Source: Methanococcus voltae
Lineage (GTDB): Archaea; AGJL01; Methanococci; Methanococcales; Methanococcaceae
Assembly (NCBI RefSeq): GCF_024807655.1
Contig: NZ_JANUCR010000002.1
Coordinates: forward strand, 186,001 to 250,000
Reading direction: 5' to 3'
Length of the DNA: 64,000 nucleotides
Shown here: one piece after another, positions 20,016 through 30,295 of the stretch
How the letters are laid out: each line of letters begins with the position of its first letter
How positions within the stretch are numbered: the stretch's first letter is position 1
Program-made: the position numbers and the translations under genes
Notes under the pieces: generated by a model
What the model saw: only the letters and a program-made list of their open reading frames with translations
Told to the model about the DNA's origin: nothing
Database searches by the model: none

Positions 20016-21131
20016 TTACAATATTTCGTTATACCATTCGTAATAATATTTTTCAATATATTCTCGTATATCTTCTGGTTTTAAGCCATTTAAATATGCG
20101 TAAGTAGCCATAGCTCCAGCACCGACCCCTTCTTTAACAGAACCCGAACAATAAGCTTTTAAACCATCAACAGATGATTTTTCATAATCAAATTTGGATA
20201 TATACGTAGGTATCTTGCCAATTTGATTTAATATACCTTGTAAGTCAGCATTTGGGTCATTATATACAAATTCGGTTGTACTTATACCGATTAATTCTTT
20301 GGTAAGTGTTTCAGGGCTTATTTCTTTTATTATGGAAAGTACACCTGCCATTTGTCCTCCGCCGGCTAACAAAACAGGGATATTCCTTTCAGCTAATGAG
20401 ATACAAATACCTGCATTAATTGCTATCATATTGTCGCCTACAGCATTCATAATATCATAACTCGAAGCCTTTTCTGTCATAGTTTTTAATTCGCTTAATC
20501 CATTTTGAATAACGCTTAATTTTAAATCTTTTGGGTTTGCAACAGAGCCAGAACTTATTTTATCCCTTACATCATACCCTAAACCTATTAAAACGCCCAT
20601 TGCTGTAGTAGTTCCACCAGGTACACTTTCTCCAAGAATCAATTTATCACAGATTAAATGTTTACCGAGTATTTTTCCAGTTTCTACCAAAAGCTTTGAA
20701 TTTTTGATACCTTTACCCACATTTATATCCCCCGTAGGCTCTTTTTCGGCAAGTATGTGGGGTATTTTAGGTTTTACATTACAGCCTGCATCAATTGTAA
20801 TACACGAGGTTTTTAATAAATCTACAACTGCACGTGTAATTGTAGCTGGACTCGGGCAATTTGTAGCATCTATCGGTGGATGAGCCAAAGATACACTTTT
20901 TCCAAGAACTACAAGCTCCATATCTGCGGCAGGCGTGTAATCAATCACTTTTGCATTCACTCCGGAGATGGGGATTGTTTTTGTAGTTTCTATTGACGAT
21001 ATGGTGCACGCAAAAAGTGTATTTTTGGTATTTCTAAAGTTTTTAATGAATTTTTCACTATTATTTACTTTTATAATGTATTTGTCCGAATTATCGAAGT
21101 CTTCTAATTTTAAATCTTTTTCAATTTCCAT
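20016..21131 (-). CDS. cobT: CobT-like nicotinate-nucleotide phosphoribosyltransferase (TIGR00303/UPF0284 family)
   Basis: A 371-aa archaeal relative of the enzyme that activates the lower ligand base for cobamide assembly. Landmarks: DAGCNVKPKIPH, GESVPGGTTTAMGVLIGLGYDV (Gly-rich anion-binding loop) and LLAGGGQMAGVLSI. Methanogens need cobamides for methyltransferases. Another corrinoid gene, cbiL, lies 2 kb away. The archaeal family is more distant from bacterial CobT, so substrate detail is inferred. RBS GGGATATT. Confidence 0.8.
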   Translation of the reverse strand: MEIEKDLKLEDFDNSDKYIIKVNNSEKFIKNFRNTKNTLFACTISSIETTKTIPISGVNAKVIDYTPAADMELVVLGKSVSLAHPPIDATNCPSPATITRAVVDLLKTSCITIDAGCNVKPKIPHILAEKEPTGDINVGKGIKNSKLLVETGKILGKHLICDKLILGESVPGGTTTAMGVLIGLGYDVRDKISSGSVANPKDLKLSVIQNGLSELKTMTEKASSYDIMNAVGDNMIAINAGICISLAERNIPVLLAGGGQMAGVLSIIKEISPETLTKELIGISTTEFVYNDPNADLQGILNQIGKIPTYISKFDYEKSSVDGLKAYCSGSVKEGVGAGAMATYAYLNGLKPEDIREYIEKYYYEWYNEIL

Positions 21132-21316
21132 AATATCCCATAATTTTAAATTTTATCATACTATTGTAATGATTACAATGTTTATTATAATAATGAATAA
21201 ATGATTTAATTTAATTCTATATAAAATAGTTGATTTTAAATTATCACTTGTTAAAATACATTAACGCATTAATATAATCTAAAAAGAAAATAATAAAATA
21301 AAAGATATGATAATAC

Positions 21317-21365
21317 CAATAAAAATAATACTAATAAAAATAATACTAATAAAAATAATAAAAAT
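21317..21365. repeat. Tandem TAAAAATAATACTA-type repeat
   Basis: About three copies of a 14-bp unit with a degenerate tail, directly downstream of the ilvD stop codon. Confidence 0.75.
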
Positions 21366-21383
21366 AATAAATGGGTTAAATTT

Positions 21384-23039
21384 TTATTTTAAAACTGCTC
21401 CTTCATCTGCAGATGAAACCAACTTTGAATATCTCTTAATGTATCCTTTAACCTTTAATTCCGGCTTTTTCCAGTTTTCCAATCTTCTGTTTAATTCATC
21501 TTCAGATACAAGCAAATCGATAGATTTTTCAATCATATCTATTTTTATAAGGTCTCCATTTTCTATTAAAGCAATGGGTCCACCAGCTTGTGCTTCAGGT
21601 GAAATATGGCCAATACAAGGTCCTCTACTACCACCACTAAATCTACCGTCGGTAATTAGTGCTACGCTATCATCTAAACCCATTCCACAAATTGCAGAAG
21701 TGGGTGAAAGCATTTCTCTCATACCCGGTCCACCAGCAGGACCTTCATATCTTATAACTACAACGTCGCCTTTTACAATCTCCTTATTAAATATTGCATT
21801 GATTGCTTCTTCTTCAGAGTTGTAAACTTTTGCCGGACCTTCGTGTTTTTGCATTTTAGGGTCTACCGCACCAATTTTAACAACACAGCCGTTTGGAGCA
21901 AGGTTTCCTTTTAGAACTCTTAAACCCGCAGTTTTATGTACTGGAGCTTCTACAGTTCTAATAATTGTATTGTCTACATATTTTACTTTTTCAGCTATTT
22001 CGAGAGTTGTAGCTCCACAAACTGTTTTAACATCTCTAATTGAGTCTTTTAACACCTTTAAAACTGCAGGTATACCTCCAGCCTTATGTAAATCTACAAT
22101 ATAGTGGCATCCACCCGGACTAATGGATGTAATATGGGGTACAGCATCTGAAAGTCTGTCAAAATCATTTAATGTAATAAATTTCTCGCTTATTTCGTTC
22201 GCAATTGCAGGTATGTGCAAAGTTGTATTTGTTGAACCACCTAATGCAAGGTCGACAAGTATTGCGTTTTCAAAAGCTTCTTTAGTAAGAATATCTGTAG
22301 GTTTTACATTTTCTTTTACTAAATCTACAACTTTTATACCACTTTTTTTAGCTAACCTAACTTTTAAAGCATCTATTGCAGGAGTTGTAGCACACATCGG
22401 TAAAGAAAGTCCCAAAGCTTCAGTTAAACAAGCCATACTGTTTGCAGTAAATAATCCTGCACAGCTACCTGCACCGGGGCAAGCACAATCTTCAATTTCT
22501 AAAAGTTCTTTTTCACTTATTTTTCCAACGTTATACTCTCCTACGCCTTCAAAAACATCGATTAAATCGTAATGTTTACCTTTAAGTTCTCCGGGCATCA
22601 TTGGACCGCCTGTGACAACGATAAATGGTATATTTAGTCTTAAAGCCCCCATAATCATACCAGGTACTATTTTATCGCAAGTAGGGATTAATACTAAGCC
22701 ATCAAAACCGTGAGCTTTTGCCATACTCTCAACAGTATCTGCAATTAGTTCTCTTGAAGGTAATGAGTATTTCATACCTTCATGACCCATTGCAATACCA
22801 TCACAGATTGCCATTGTGTTAAATTCAAATGGTGTACCCCCATTTGCATAAATACCCTTTTTTACAGCTTCCGAAATCTTGTTTAAATCAATATGTCCAG
22901 GTACAACTTCAGTAAAACTATTTACAACACCAATGAATGGTTTTTCTATTTCTTCGTCGGTATATCCGCAAGCCTTTAATAAACTTCTATTTGGAGCTCT
23001 TGAAACACCTTTTTTAACATTATCGCTTATCATATCCAT
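21384..23039 (-). CDS. ilvD: Dihydroxy-acid dehydratase
   Basis: A 551-aa Fe-S dehydratase that converts dihydroxy acids to 2-keto acids for isoleucine and valine. Cluster ligands lie in [10 protein letters not shown] (C121) and [18 protein letters not shown]; further markers are [11 protein letters not shown] and [15 protein letters not shown]. Length is typical. RBS GGTGTAATA before the ATG. It is monocistronic, with no attenuator-like leader visible. Confidence 0.97.
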   Translation of the reverse strand: MDMISDNVKKGVSRAPNRSLLKACGYTDEEIEKPFIGVVNSFTEVVPGHIDLNKISEAVKKGIYANGGTPFEFNTMAICDGIAMGHEGMKYSLPSRELIADTVESMAKAHGFDGLVLIPTCDKIVPGMIMGALRLNIPFIVVTGGPMMPGELKGKHYDLIDVFEGVGEYNVGKISEKELLEIEDCACPGAGSCAGLFTANSMACLTEALGLSLPMCATTPAIDALKVRLAKKSGIKVVDLVKENVKPTDILTKEAFENAILVDLALGGSTNTTLHIPAIANEISEKFITLNDFDRLSDAVPHITSISPGGCHYIVDLHKAGGIPAVLKVLKDSIRDVKTVCGATTLEIAEKVKYVDNTIIRTVEAPVHKTAGLRVLKGNLAPNGCVVKIGAVDPKMQKHEGPAKVYNSEEEAINAIFNKEIVKGDVVVIRYEGPAGGPGMREMLSPTSAICGMGLDDSVALITDGRFSGGSRGPCIGHISPEAQAGGPIALIENGDLIKIDMIEKSIDLLVSEDELNRRLENWKKPELKVKGYIKRYSKLVSSADEGAVLK

Positions 23040-23180
23040 TATTACACCAATTATTTAGAATATTTTATTTTAGGTATATTTTCTAAACATTATTATATAA
23101 TTATTAAATATTAATTAATTTACTTAGATATTTATATCTATTGTTTTTGATTTAATATATGACCATAAAATATTATTCTT

Positions 23181-23882
23181 TTATTCTTTAATTTTTTTAA
23201 TAATTGCTAACGAAAGGTATTCTTTAACCAAATTAAAGTCTATTTCATCGATTTTTCCACAATCCATTTTTTGATTATCACAGCTTACACGATTAACGAT
23301 TCCAATGATGTATTTTTCCTTATTATTCATTAATTCATTGCAATTTTTTAGTTTTTCCTCTAAATCATTAGTTTTCATAATGACGACAGTATCAAAATGC
23401 TCCAATGTATTTTCTAAATCTTTTCCCTGGGGCAGTATTGCTAATTTTTCATCTCCTTCCACAAGAGGGATATTTAAAGCACTCGCAGCAGCAAAAGGGG
23501 AAGATATGCCGTTTAAAATTTCCACGTTAATTTTATTGTCTTTTAATCTGTGCCATACATATGAGAGAGTACTATATAAGGTTACATCGCCAATGGTGAT
23601 TATGGATACATCTCCTTCTGAATTGATAATCTGTTCTGTTGCTTCGTCCCAATGTTTTTTTAATAGTATTTCGTCCTTACACATGGGGAATAGTAATTCA
23701 ATAACTTCTGTTTCAGGGTTTAAAAATTCTTTAACTATTTCATAAGCTACTGAGGTTTTACCGTGTTTTGAAATTGGTACAAATAATTTTTTAGTATTTT
23801 TTAAGACGTTCTGAGCTTTCAAGGTAATCATATCTTTAGAGCCAGGGCCTACGCCGATTCCATATACTTTGTTAACTACCAT
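23181..23882 (-). CDS. cbiL: Cobalt-factor II / precorrin-2 C20-methyltransferase
   Basis: A 233-aa SAM-dependent tetrapyrrole methylase of corrin ring synthesis. It begins VYGIGVGPGSKDMITLKA (first SAM loop); ISIITIGDVTLYSTLSYVW-type residues and VEILNGISSPFAAASALNIPL are CobI/CbiL features. ATG 23882 is chosen because GTGATAATT lies just upstream; the longer frame starts before it. The anaerobic route (cobalt-factor II) is expected in a methanogen. Confidence 0.9.
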   Translation of the reverse strand: MVVNKVYGIGVGPGSKDMITLKAQNVLKNTKKLFVPISKHGKTSVAYEIVKEFLNPETEVIELLFPMCKDEILLKKHWDEATEQIINSEGDVSIITIGDVTLYSTLSYVWHRLKDNKINVEILNGISSPFAAASALNIPLVEGDEKLAILPQGKDLENTLEHFDTVVIMKTNDLEEKLKNCNELMNNKEKYIIGIVNRVSCDNQKMDCGKIDEIDFNLVKEYLSLAIIKKIKE

Positions 23883-24278
23883 AATTATCACATATTTGTT
23901 TTATTGAGTTATTGTTGCATTATTTTTAAGTAAGGGATTTAATAAATTTAATAAATTTATTTTGAAGCTATTAAATTCTATTTTAATAATATAACTGTAG
24001 TAATCTTTATTTTACATTTAACGTATGAATATACATAGTTTTCTATTTGACTTAAATTTTTGAAGTATACTAATTTAATTAATATTAATATCTTTAAATA
24101 GATATATAAATAAAGAATCTAAGATAAATAAAATAATGAATAAATAAACAATAATAAATAAACAATAATAAATAAACAATAATAAATAAACAATAATAAA
24201 TAAACAATAATATTTAAAAATAAAATATAGCTTAAATAGAAATAACTTTATATCTTTATTAAAATTTTGTGTGATATG
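23883..24278. other. Divergent intergenic region cbiL/mscS
   Basis: About 395 bases with promoters for both neighbours presumed. It contains the tandem repeat at 24141-24210 and no ORF. Confidence 0.5.
24141..24210. repeat. Five tandem copies of TAAATAAACAATAA
   Basis: Five perfect head-to-tail 14-bp units without spacers, 70 bp upstream of the second mscS gene. They sit where promoter elements would lie, so copy-number change could affect expression; that is inference. Confidence 0.95.
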
Positions 24279-25373
24279 ATGGATTATTTAAACTATGTAT
24301 TTTTTGGTAATACGGTATTTGAATACATAATATTGTTAGTATACATTATTTTGGGCGTAATTGCGGGAAAAATATTAAAAAAAGTAGTTGAAAAGTATGT
24401 TAAAAAGTTAGCTGGAAAAACAAAAACAATATGGGATGATGTATTAGTTGATGCTTTAGAATTGCCCCTAATGATTGTAGTTTTTGCAGTATTTTTTAGA
24501 TATGGGATGTTAAACCTTAATTTGTCCCCTTATTTGATAACTTTAGTAAATGAAGGCGTAAATGTAGTTTATATATTAGCGTTGCTGATTTTTACAATAA
24601 AATTTGTTGATGATTTATTTGTATATTGGATTATTCCAAGGGCTGAAAAATCAGAAAGCAAGTTGGATGACCAAATCATACCTCCTGTACGAAAATTAGT
24701 AAAATTGGTGCTTATTATCGGCGGTTTATTATTAATGCTCGCCAATTTAGAAGTTGATATTTCAGCATTACTTGCAGGGGTAGGTATCGGTGGTTTAGCG
24801 GTCGCATTAGCATCTCAGGATACACTTGAAAACTTTTTGGGCGGATTAATTATAATTTCTGACAAGACCTTTTTAATACACGATTGGATAAAATGGAATG
24901 GCGGAGAAGGTGTCGTCGAAGAAGTGGGTATTAGGAGTACTAAAGTTAGAACTTTTGGAGATACAATAATTACAGTTCCTAACGGAGATTTAGTTAAAAC
25001 TGAAGTAGAAAATTACTCTGCAAGACGAAAAAGACAAGTAAAATCTACCGTTGGAGTTACTTATGGTACCTCACCTGAAAAAATGGTCGAAGCAAAAGAG
25101 ATAATCAAAGACATATTAGATGAACACCACGGTGTAGTTGACCCGATTAGGGTTTCATTCACTGAATTTGGTAATTTTTCACTAAATATCAGAGTTGAAT
25201 ATTTCGTTAGAGAATTTGGTTTCGATTATTTCCTTACCACCGTAGATGAGGTAAATACCAAAATAATGACTAAATTCGGAGAAGCAGGAATCGACTTTGC
25301 ATTCCCTACGCAAACACTACACTTAAGAAATGATGAAGAAGTGTTAAATATTAACATTCAAGATAAAAATTAA
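24279..25373 (+). CDS. mscS: MscS-family mechanosensitive channel (second copy)
   Basis: A 364-aa paralogue of the channel at 11983 with the same plan: N-terminal membrane helices, pore helix LLAGVGIGGLAVALASQ then DTLENFLGGLIIIS, and the cytoplasmic vestibule (WIKWNGGEGVVEEVGIRSTKVRTFGD). Of three possible starts, ATG 24279 aligns residue for residue with the other copy (M-x2-L-x2-VFFGN) and follows GTGAT. Ends in a short polar tail. Confidence 0.9.
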   Translation: MDYLNYVFFGNTVFEYIILLVYIILGVIAGKILKKVVEKYVKKLAGKTKTIWDDVLVDALELPLMIVVFAVFFRYGMLNLNLSPYLITLVNEGVNVVYILALLIFTIKFVDDLFVYWIIPRAEKSESKLDDQIIPPVRKLVKLVLIIGGLLLMLANLEVDISALLAGVGIGGLAVALASQDTLENFLGGLIIISDKTFLIHDWIKWNGGEGVVEEVGIRSTKVRTFGDTIITVPNGDLVKTEVENYSARRKRQVKSTVGVTYGTSPEKMVEAKEIIKDILDEHHGVVDPIRVSFTEFGNFSLNIRVEYFVREFGFDYFLTTVDEVNTKIMTKFGEAGIDFAFPTQTLHLRNDEEVLNINIQDKN

Positions 25374-25564
25374 TAAATATAATCAATAATTATAATCAAT
25401 AAATAATTAATTTACTATTTTTTAAATATTTTTAAATATTTTTTAATATATTATCAACTTTACTAATATTCTAATTTATAATAAAATGTAAACATCAAAT
25501 ACTCTAATTTTTTATAATTTTAATACTTATATGATTATATTAACTTTAAAGGGGATAAGGTAAG

Positions 25565-25963
25565 ATGGCATATAATAAATATCGAAAAGGTTCAACATTT
25601 GAAAGAGAATTGAAAAAAAATTTAGAAAATAACGGTTTTGCAGTTATTAGGAGTGCAGGCAGTCACGGTGTAGATTTGGTTGCAGGTAAATCTGGTAAAC
25701 ATTTTGTATTCGAGTGTAAATCAACATCTAAAGAAAAGATGTACATACCAAATGAAGATGTTGAGAAATTAGTTGAATTTTCGGAAATTTTTGGGGGGGA
25801 GCCTTATCTTGCCGTAAAAATTATGAATAAATGTTTATTTGTCCGTCCAAACGATATAGAATCCGCAGGTAAAAATTACGCTTTAGATTATAATAAATTA
25901 TGCCCCCTTTCTATCGATATCGATGAATTAATGGGCAACGGTATTCAAAAAAGATTAATTTAA
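25565..25963 (+). CDS. hjc: Holliday junction resolvase Hjc
   Basis: A 132-aa archaeal structure-specific endonuclease that cuts four-way junctions in recombination and fork repair. The nuclease core is visible: KGSTFERELKKNLENNGFAVIRSAGSHGVDLVAG (Glu and Asp metal ligands) and FVFECKSTSKE (E-x-K). RBS GGGGATAAGGTAAG. Length is typical. Confidence 0.95.
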   Translation: MAYNKYRKGSTFERELKKNLENNGFAVIRSAGSHGVDLVAGKSGKHFVFECKSTSKEKMYIPNEDVEKLVEFSEIFGGEPYLAVKIMNKCLFVRPNDIESAGKNYALDYNKLCPLSIDIDELMGNGIQKRLI

Positions 25964-26001
25964 GTTATTTTATTTACATTATTTTTTTATTAATTTATAA
26001 A

Positions 26002-26424
26002 TTATTCGAGGTCCGTTTTTGCATTATCTAATAACATTCTTAAAACTGTGAAACTAATAAATGACGCTCTTTTAGGTTTAACAATTAACGCATTGTGCGT
26101 ATTTTCTTTATGAATTCCAATCAATATTGAAGCAGTTCTTTTTTCGTCCGCAGGTAATATTGCAATCGAAACCCTACAATCATCAGCAAAACAAGTGCCT
26201 ACATCTTGTATTTTATGCAATCTAATACCATCTTTTTTATATTTTCTATTTATTTCTTCAGATAATACGACACCTTGATTTAGAAGAGTTATGAATAATG
26301 TAGCAGTTTCATCGTCCATAATGGCATTATCTAATAATTCACCCTCTTCATTTATCAATTTTAATATGGTATTTTCCCCATATATAATGTCAATTTTTTT
26401 ACCTTGTGCACCCATTACTACCAT
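26002..26424 (-). CDS. Conserved hypothetical protein
   Basis: A 140-aa soluble protein that I do not recognise. Mixed alpha/beta pattern; segments LFITLLNQGVVLSEEINRKYK and FADDCRVSIAILPADEKRTAS stand out. It has two Cys (C108 region, FADDC) but no metal-binding pair. GGTGAAAAT precedes the ATG. It converges with hjc, with 38 bp between the stops. Confidence 0.6.
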   Translation of the reverse strand: MVVMGAQGKKIDIIYGENTILKLINEEGELLDNAIMDDETATLFITLLNQGVVLSEEINRKYKKDGIRLHKIQDVGTCFADDCRVSIAILPADEKRTASILIGIHKENTHNALIVKPKRASFISFTVLRMLLDNAKTDLE

Positions 26425-26840
26425 ATTTTCACCTTTCAGGCTTCTTTCATCTCTCTATCATTATTATATACGATTATGCCCTTATTATATTACATATATT
26501 ATGAACGTTATTGCAATTAATAACTTTAATTTAGCACTTTTTTAGAGTTTTTTTTAATTAAGTCTCCTTAAATTTACTATAATAAATATATTAGTATCTT
26601 ATTTAAAAAACTTGTTATTTAATTATAAAAATCTATGACCTATTAAATTTTTAATAATGTTATTAATTAACTTTATAATTCCCTATATTTTTAGGTATTA
26701 AAATATAATTATGCTAAATAAAATATAAATTATATATTATTAAAACTGTTTATTATACAAGTTATGAAATTCCCTAAAATATTTAAAAATAGTAAATAGT
26801 TAATTTAGGTAGGTAGTTATAATTATTATTTATTTATTAT
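26425..26840. other. AT-rich intergenic region, nothing seen
   Basis: About 415 bases between two minus-strand genes. No ORF above background and no stem-loop or repeat that I can support. A promoter for the gene at 26002 should lie near its right flank (TTATATTACATATATTATG, about 26481). Confidence 0.4.
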
Positions 26841-27140
26841 TTAAAGCATTGATATCACAATTCTTTTTCCTTCATTTTCGGGAATGTGGACAAATTCCAA
26901 CAAATCATCTTCTACGTCTTTTAATTCTAATTCTAATAATCCCATACTGTCGTGATGCGTATCTATTCGATAATGAGTACCACTAATAGATTCTATAGTT
27001 CCCTCAACGTGTGCACGTCCAAAGTAGACTTCTATATAATCTCCTTCATCAACATACTCTTCAACGTATTCTGATAAATCATCATAATCCATAGTTCTTT
27101 CTATACAATCCATTCCGGTGCAATCCATTCCATAAGTCAT
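26841..27140 (-). CDS. Small acidic conserved protein
   Basis: A 99-aa acidic protein of unknown function. After a Cys/Met-containing start it has YVDEGDYIEVYFGRAHVEGTIESISGTHYRI, which reads like a small beta-barrel (Sm/SH3-like), then an acidic helix. The strong AGGGGATATT before the ATG supports expression. Located 31 bp after the DUF63 gene in the same direction, hence probably co-transcribed. Confidence 0.65.
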   Translation of the reverse strand: MTYGMDCTGMDCIERTMDYDDLSEYVEEYVDEGDYIEVYFGRAHVEGTIESISGTHYRIDTHHDSMGLLELELKDVEDDLLEFVHIPENEGKRIVISML

Positions 27141-27171
27141 AATATCCCCTTATAAGCTGTGATTTTAGTGA

Positions 27172-27978
27172 TTAAACACCCATAATTGTCCTGAATAAAT
27201 TTCTAAGACCTGGGGCTAATCCCAATGATAATACTGCTATTTTTAAAATATTTCTAAGATTTTTATTTTCAACTTCTCTATTAAATAATTCTAATACAAG
27301 CACCACGACGATTAATTTTAATGGTATCATAACATAAGGTCCCATTAAATCCATAAAGAACCGTGGTACGGGGTGCTGTTCCCAATAGCCATAAATTGCA
27401 ATACCTACTGATGTAGCGGAAGCATCTACAAGCTGTGAGAATATCGTATACTTATCTAATTTTTCAATTTTTGACTTCTTAATTTTTGTCAATATGAATA
27501 TTGCCAATATGTATGAAATTGCAAGTATTAACGCTACAAGAGTTAAAGCTTCTATGTGCACGATTCTTTGAACAAATTCATATAAAAAATACAATATCGG
27601 GATTACTGCCATTACGATTGAGCCAATATAATATTTTTTCTTTAATAAAGCGCCTGAAATAATCAACGAAAGTAAATAATAAGCTCCAATTAATATTACG
27701 ATTCCGGGCGTTACCGTGAAGAATAATCTTTCGATTACGCCAGCATCTACCAAAGCACGCATAAGTGTAATTAATATAATGTATACGATTGTTACCTTTG
27801 CGAATTTCTCATCGATTTCTATCTGAAACTTCTGAGCTATCTTATAGAATAGGTAAACCATTACAAATAATAATATCCCATACGTAAATTCTTGAACTAA
27901 ATTATATCCAGTACCTGCTTCTATCGGATAGATGTAGTGTTCATATATAAAATTGTCGATAATTTGAATTATATCCAT
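27172..27978 (-). CDS. DUF63-family integral membrane protein
   Basis: A 268-aa polytopic membrane protein with about seven hydrophobic segments. The N-terminal YNLVQEFTYGILLF, the loop VIERLFFTVTPGIVILIGAYYL and the C-terminal ELFNREVENKNLRN...LGLAPGLRNLFR are typical of archaeal DUF63 proteins, whose function is unknown. A cytosolic Lys-rich loop (KIKKSKIEKLDKY) lies near residue 170. Confidence 0.75.
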   Translation of the reverse strand: MDIIQIIDNFIYEHYIYPIEAGTGYNLVQEFTYGILLFVMVYLFYKIAQKFQIEIDEKFAKVTIVYIILITLMRALVDAGVIERLFFTVTPGIVILIGAYYLLSLIISGALLKKKYYIGSIVMAVIPILYFLYEFVQRIVHIEALTLVALILAISYILAIFILTKIKKSKIEKLDKYTIFSQLVDASATSVGIAIYGYWEQHPVPRFFMDLMGPYVMIPLKLIVVVLVLELFNREVENKNLRNILKIAVLSLGLAPGLRNLFRTIMGV

Positions 27979-28180
27979 TTTTACACCGAATTAAATTATT
28001 ATGACACATTATGTATATACCTTATAAAATACTTTTGAAATATTTAAAATTACATAGTTGCAAATGTTTTATATATTATATTTTAAAAAAAGTACTATTT
28101 ATTTATTGTATTATTTTTAAGTTATTAAATGACTATATATAATTAAAAATAATTAAAAATAATTAAAAAAATAAAATTAA

Positions 28181-29992
28181 TTAAAATTTACTTACTTTTT
28201 TGATAATCATACCTTCTACATTAACGGGATAAATACGTCTTGCCAATTTAATCGCATTGTTAAGCATTTCTTCAGAGTTTGAGTATATGGTATACAGTAC
28301 GTCGCCTTTTTTTACATTGTTTCCAATTTTAACGTTTAACATAATCCCTGCTTTTTTGTCAAAAGGAGCGCCAGCTTCTTTTACAACGTCAATTAATCCT
28401 TTGTTTGATACTTTAGTAATGTATCCACGTGTAGGTGAAACTATATCGTAGCTATATTGACCTGTTTTTATGTCTTCAGATTTTAAATTATTTAATTTTT
28501 CCAAATATATTTTTTCAATATCTTTTTTCAATATCTTTTTATTATTACCTTTATCTTTACTTTTGGACTTACTTTTTTTATCTTTATTATTTTTATTATC
28601 TTTATCCTTTTCTTTTCCGTCTGTAATGTTAGATTCATTATTTTCTAAATTTTCATCCGAATTGATTTCAGAATCAATTTCAGAATTTAAATTTAAGTTT
28701 AAATTATCGAATAAATTTTCACTTACGTTATAGTTTTCATCATAACTTAAATTTACACCTCCCTTATTTTTTGCAGATATTATTTTTAATTTATTTTCAT
28801 ACTGTTTATAGACTATTTCTCTAAATTTATCAAGAGCTTTGCCAGAATACAATATTTCTTTTGCTACATCCATACCTTCCCCTTTCATGGAAGCCCCGCT
28901 TATTTCTAAAAGTATGCCTGCAATAGATAATGATTTTTCGATTAAACTTTCTGGTGCATCATTAGGATTTTCAAGAGCTTCTAACGCTTCTTTCATTTCT
29001 AACGCTGGACCAATTGCTCTACCCAATGGCTGACCACCGTAAGTAATAATACATTCGACTTTTATTTTTAACAATTCTCCAAGTTCTATAAAGCTACTTG
29101 CTAATTTCCTTGCTTCAGCTTCTGTTTTAACTTTAGCACTTTCTCCTATGGGTATATCGATTACTAAACATTTAATACCCATAGCTACCTTTTTGGACAT
29201 TACGCTCGATAACATTAAACATTTGGGGTTTATTGATAGCCTACTTTCCACATTTATAAACATATCGTCAACAGGTGCTAAGCTCATACCACCAGCCCAA
29301 ATTAAGCAACCGTTAGTATCTCTAATTAAGTCCATTATCTCATTTTTAGTTAACGTGACGTTTGTAATCACTTCAAGAACATCTGCAGTACCTGCACCGC
29401 TTGTAATGGCACGAGATGAAGTTTTAGGTATTTTTACACCGGCAGCGGCTACAATGGGGACAACAAGCAAAGCGTATTTATTACCTGCAATACCTCCGAT
29501 ACTGTGAACGTCTACAATTGTATCCCTACCCCAATCAAGTAAATCACCGGTTGAAGCCATACTTTTAGTCATATCCACAATTTCGTTCATATTCATATCA
29601 TTGATATAGCTACCAGCTACAAAAGAGGATACTTCCGTATTTGAGAGCCTACTGATTTTTAATTCTGAAATAAGTGTATTTATTTCAGCAGTAGTAAGAA
29701 TTTCCCCGTTAAGCTTCTTTTTAATAATTTTTATTGATTTTGGTATAATGGCCTGTTTTAATTCTATATCGTGCCCTTCATCTAATTTTAAAGAAATGTG
29801 TTTCGTTATTCCAACTTCTCCGGGTTTTATGATGGAATTTGTAGAATGTATTATAACAACTAAAGAAATACCTTGTACTTCCAAAAATAGCCTATCTCCT
29901 ACTTTATAGCCACTTTTCTTTAAATCTTCTTCATTTATTACAACAGAGTTTTTTTCGATGTCTAAATCAATATATTTTACTTTTAGAATCAT
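28181..29992 (-). CDS. deoA: AMP phosphorylase (archaeal thymidine-phosphorylase family)
   Basis: AMP phosphorylase cleaves AMP with phosphate to ribose-1,5-bisphosphate, the first step of the archaeal route through type III Rubisco. Seen: an N-terminal archaeal domain (1-80), the glycosyltransferase core with DVHSIGGIAGNKYALLVVPIVAAAGV and TSSRAITSGAGTADVLE, and the C-terminal barrel-sandwich domain (YDIVSPTRGYITKVSNKGL). At 603 aa it is about 100 longer than usual: residues about 413-508 form a Ser/Asp/Asn/Lys-rich insertion between core and C-terminal domain. Confidence 0.9.
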   Translation of the reverse strand: MILKVKYIDLDIEKNSVVINEEDLKKSGYKVGDRLFLEVQGISLVVIIHSTNSIIKPGEVGITKHISLKLDEGHDIELKQAIIPKSIKIIKKKLNGEILTTAEINTLISELKISRLSNTEVSSFVAGSYINDMNMNEIVDMTKSMASTGDLLDWGRDTIVDVHSIGGIAGNKYALLVVPIVAAAGVKIPKTSSRAITSGAGTADVLEVITNVTLTKNEIMDLIRDTNGCLIWAGGMSLAPVDDMFINVESRLSINPKCLMLSSVMSKKVAMGIKCLVIDIPIGESAKVKTEAEARKLASSFIELGELLKIKVECIITYGGQPLGRAIGPALEMKEALEALENPNDAPESLIEKSLSIAGILLEISGASMKGEGMDVAKEILYSGKALDKFREIVYKQYENKLKIISAKNKGGVNLSYDENYNVSENLFDNLNLNLNSEIDSEINSDENLENNESNITDGKEKDKDNKNNKDKKSKSKSKDKGNNKKILKKDIEKIYLEKLNNLKSEDIKTGQYSYDIVSPTRGYITKVSNKGLIDVVKEAGAPFDKKAGIMLNVKIGNNVKKGDVLYTIYSNSEEMLNNAIKLARRIYPVNVEGMIIKKVSKF

Positions 29993-30295
29993 TAAATCGC
30001 CTTTTAATTAGATAATGATATTACATAATATGTTAGTTATGAATATTTTATAATGAAAATATTTATTAAAAATTATAGAAATTATAGAAATTATAGAAAT
30101 TATTATATATATTTATGAATATCGTATTATATTCAGTTTTCTATTGAGTTTTAACTAATAATAGCAATATGTGTAAAATATAATCTAAAAATAAAGAAAA
30201 TAAAGAAAATAAACTAAAATAAAATATAAAAGTTAAATAATTAATAATTAATAATCAATAATTAAAAAATAATAAAATAGGTTTAATTAACAAAA
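29993..30295. other. Intergenic region with 9-bp tandem repeat
   Basis: About 300 bases between metG and the AMP phosphorylase gene, both minus strand. It has three or four copies of AATTATAGA around 30070-30105 and AT-rich low-complexity sequence; no gene. Confidence 0.5.
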
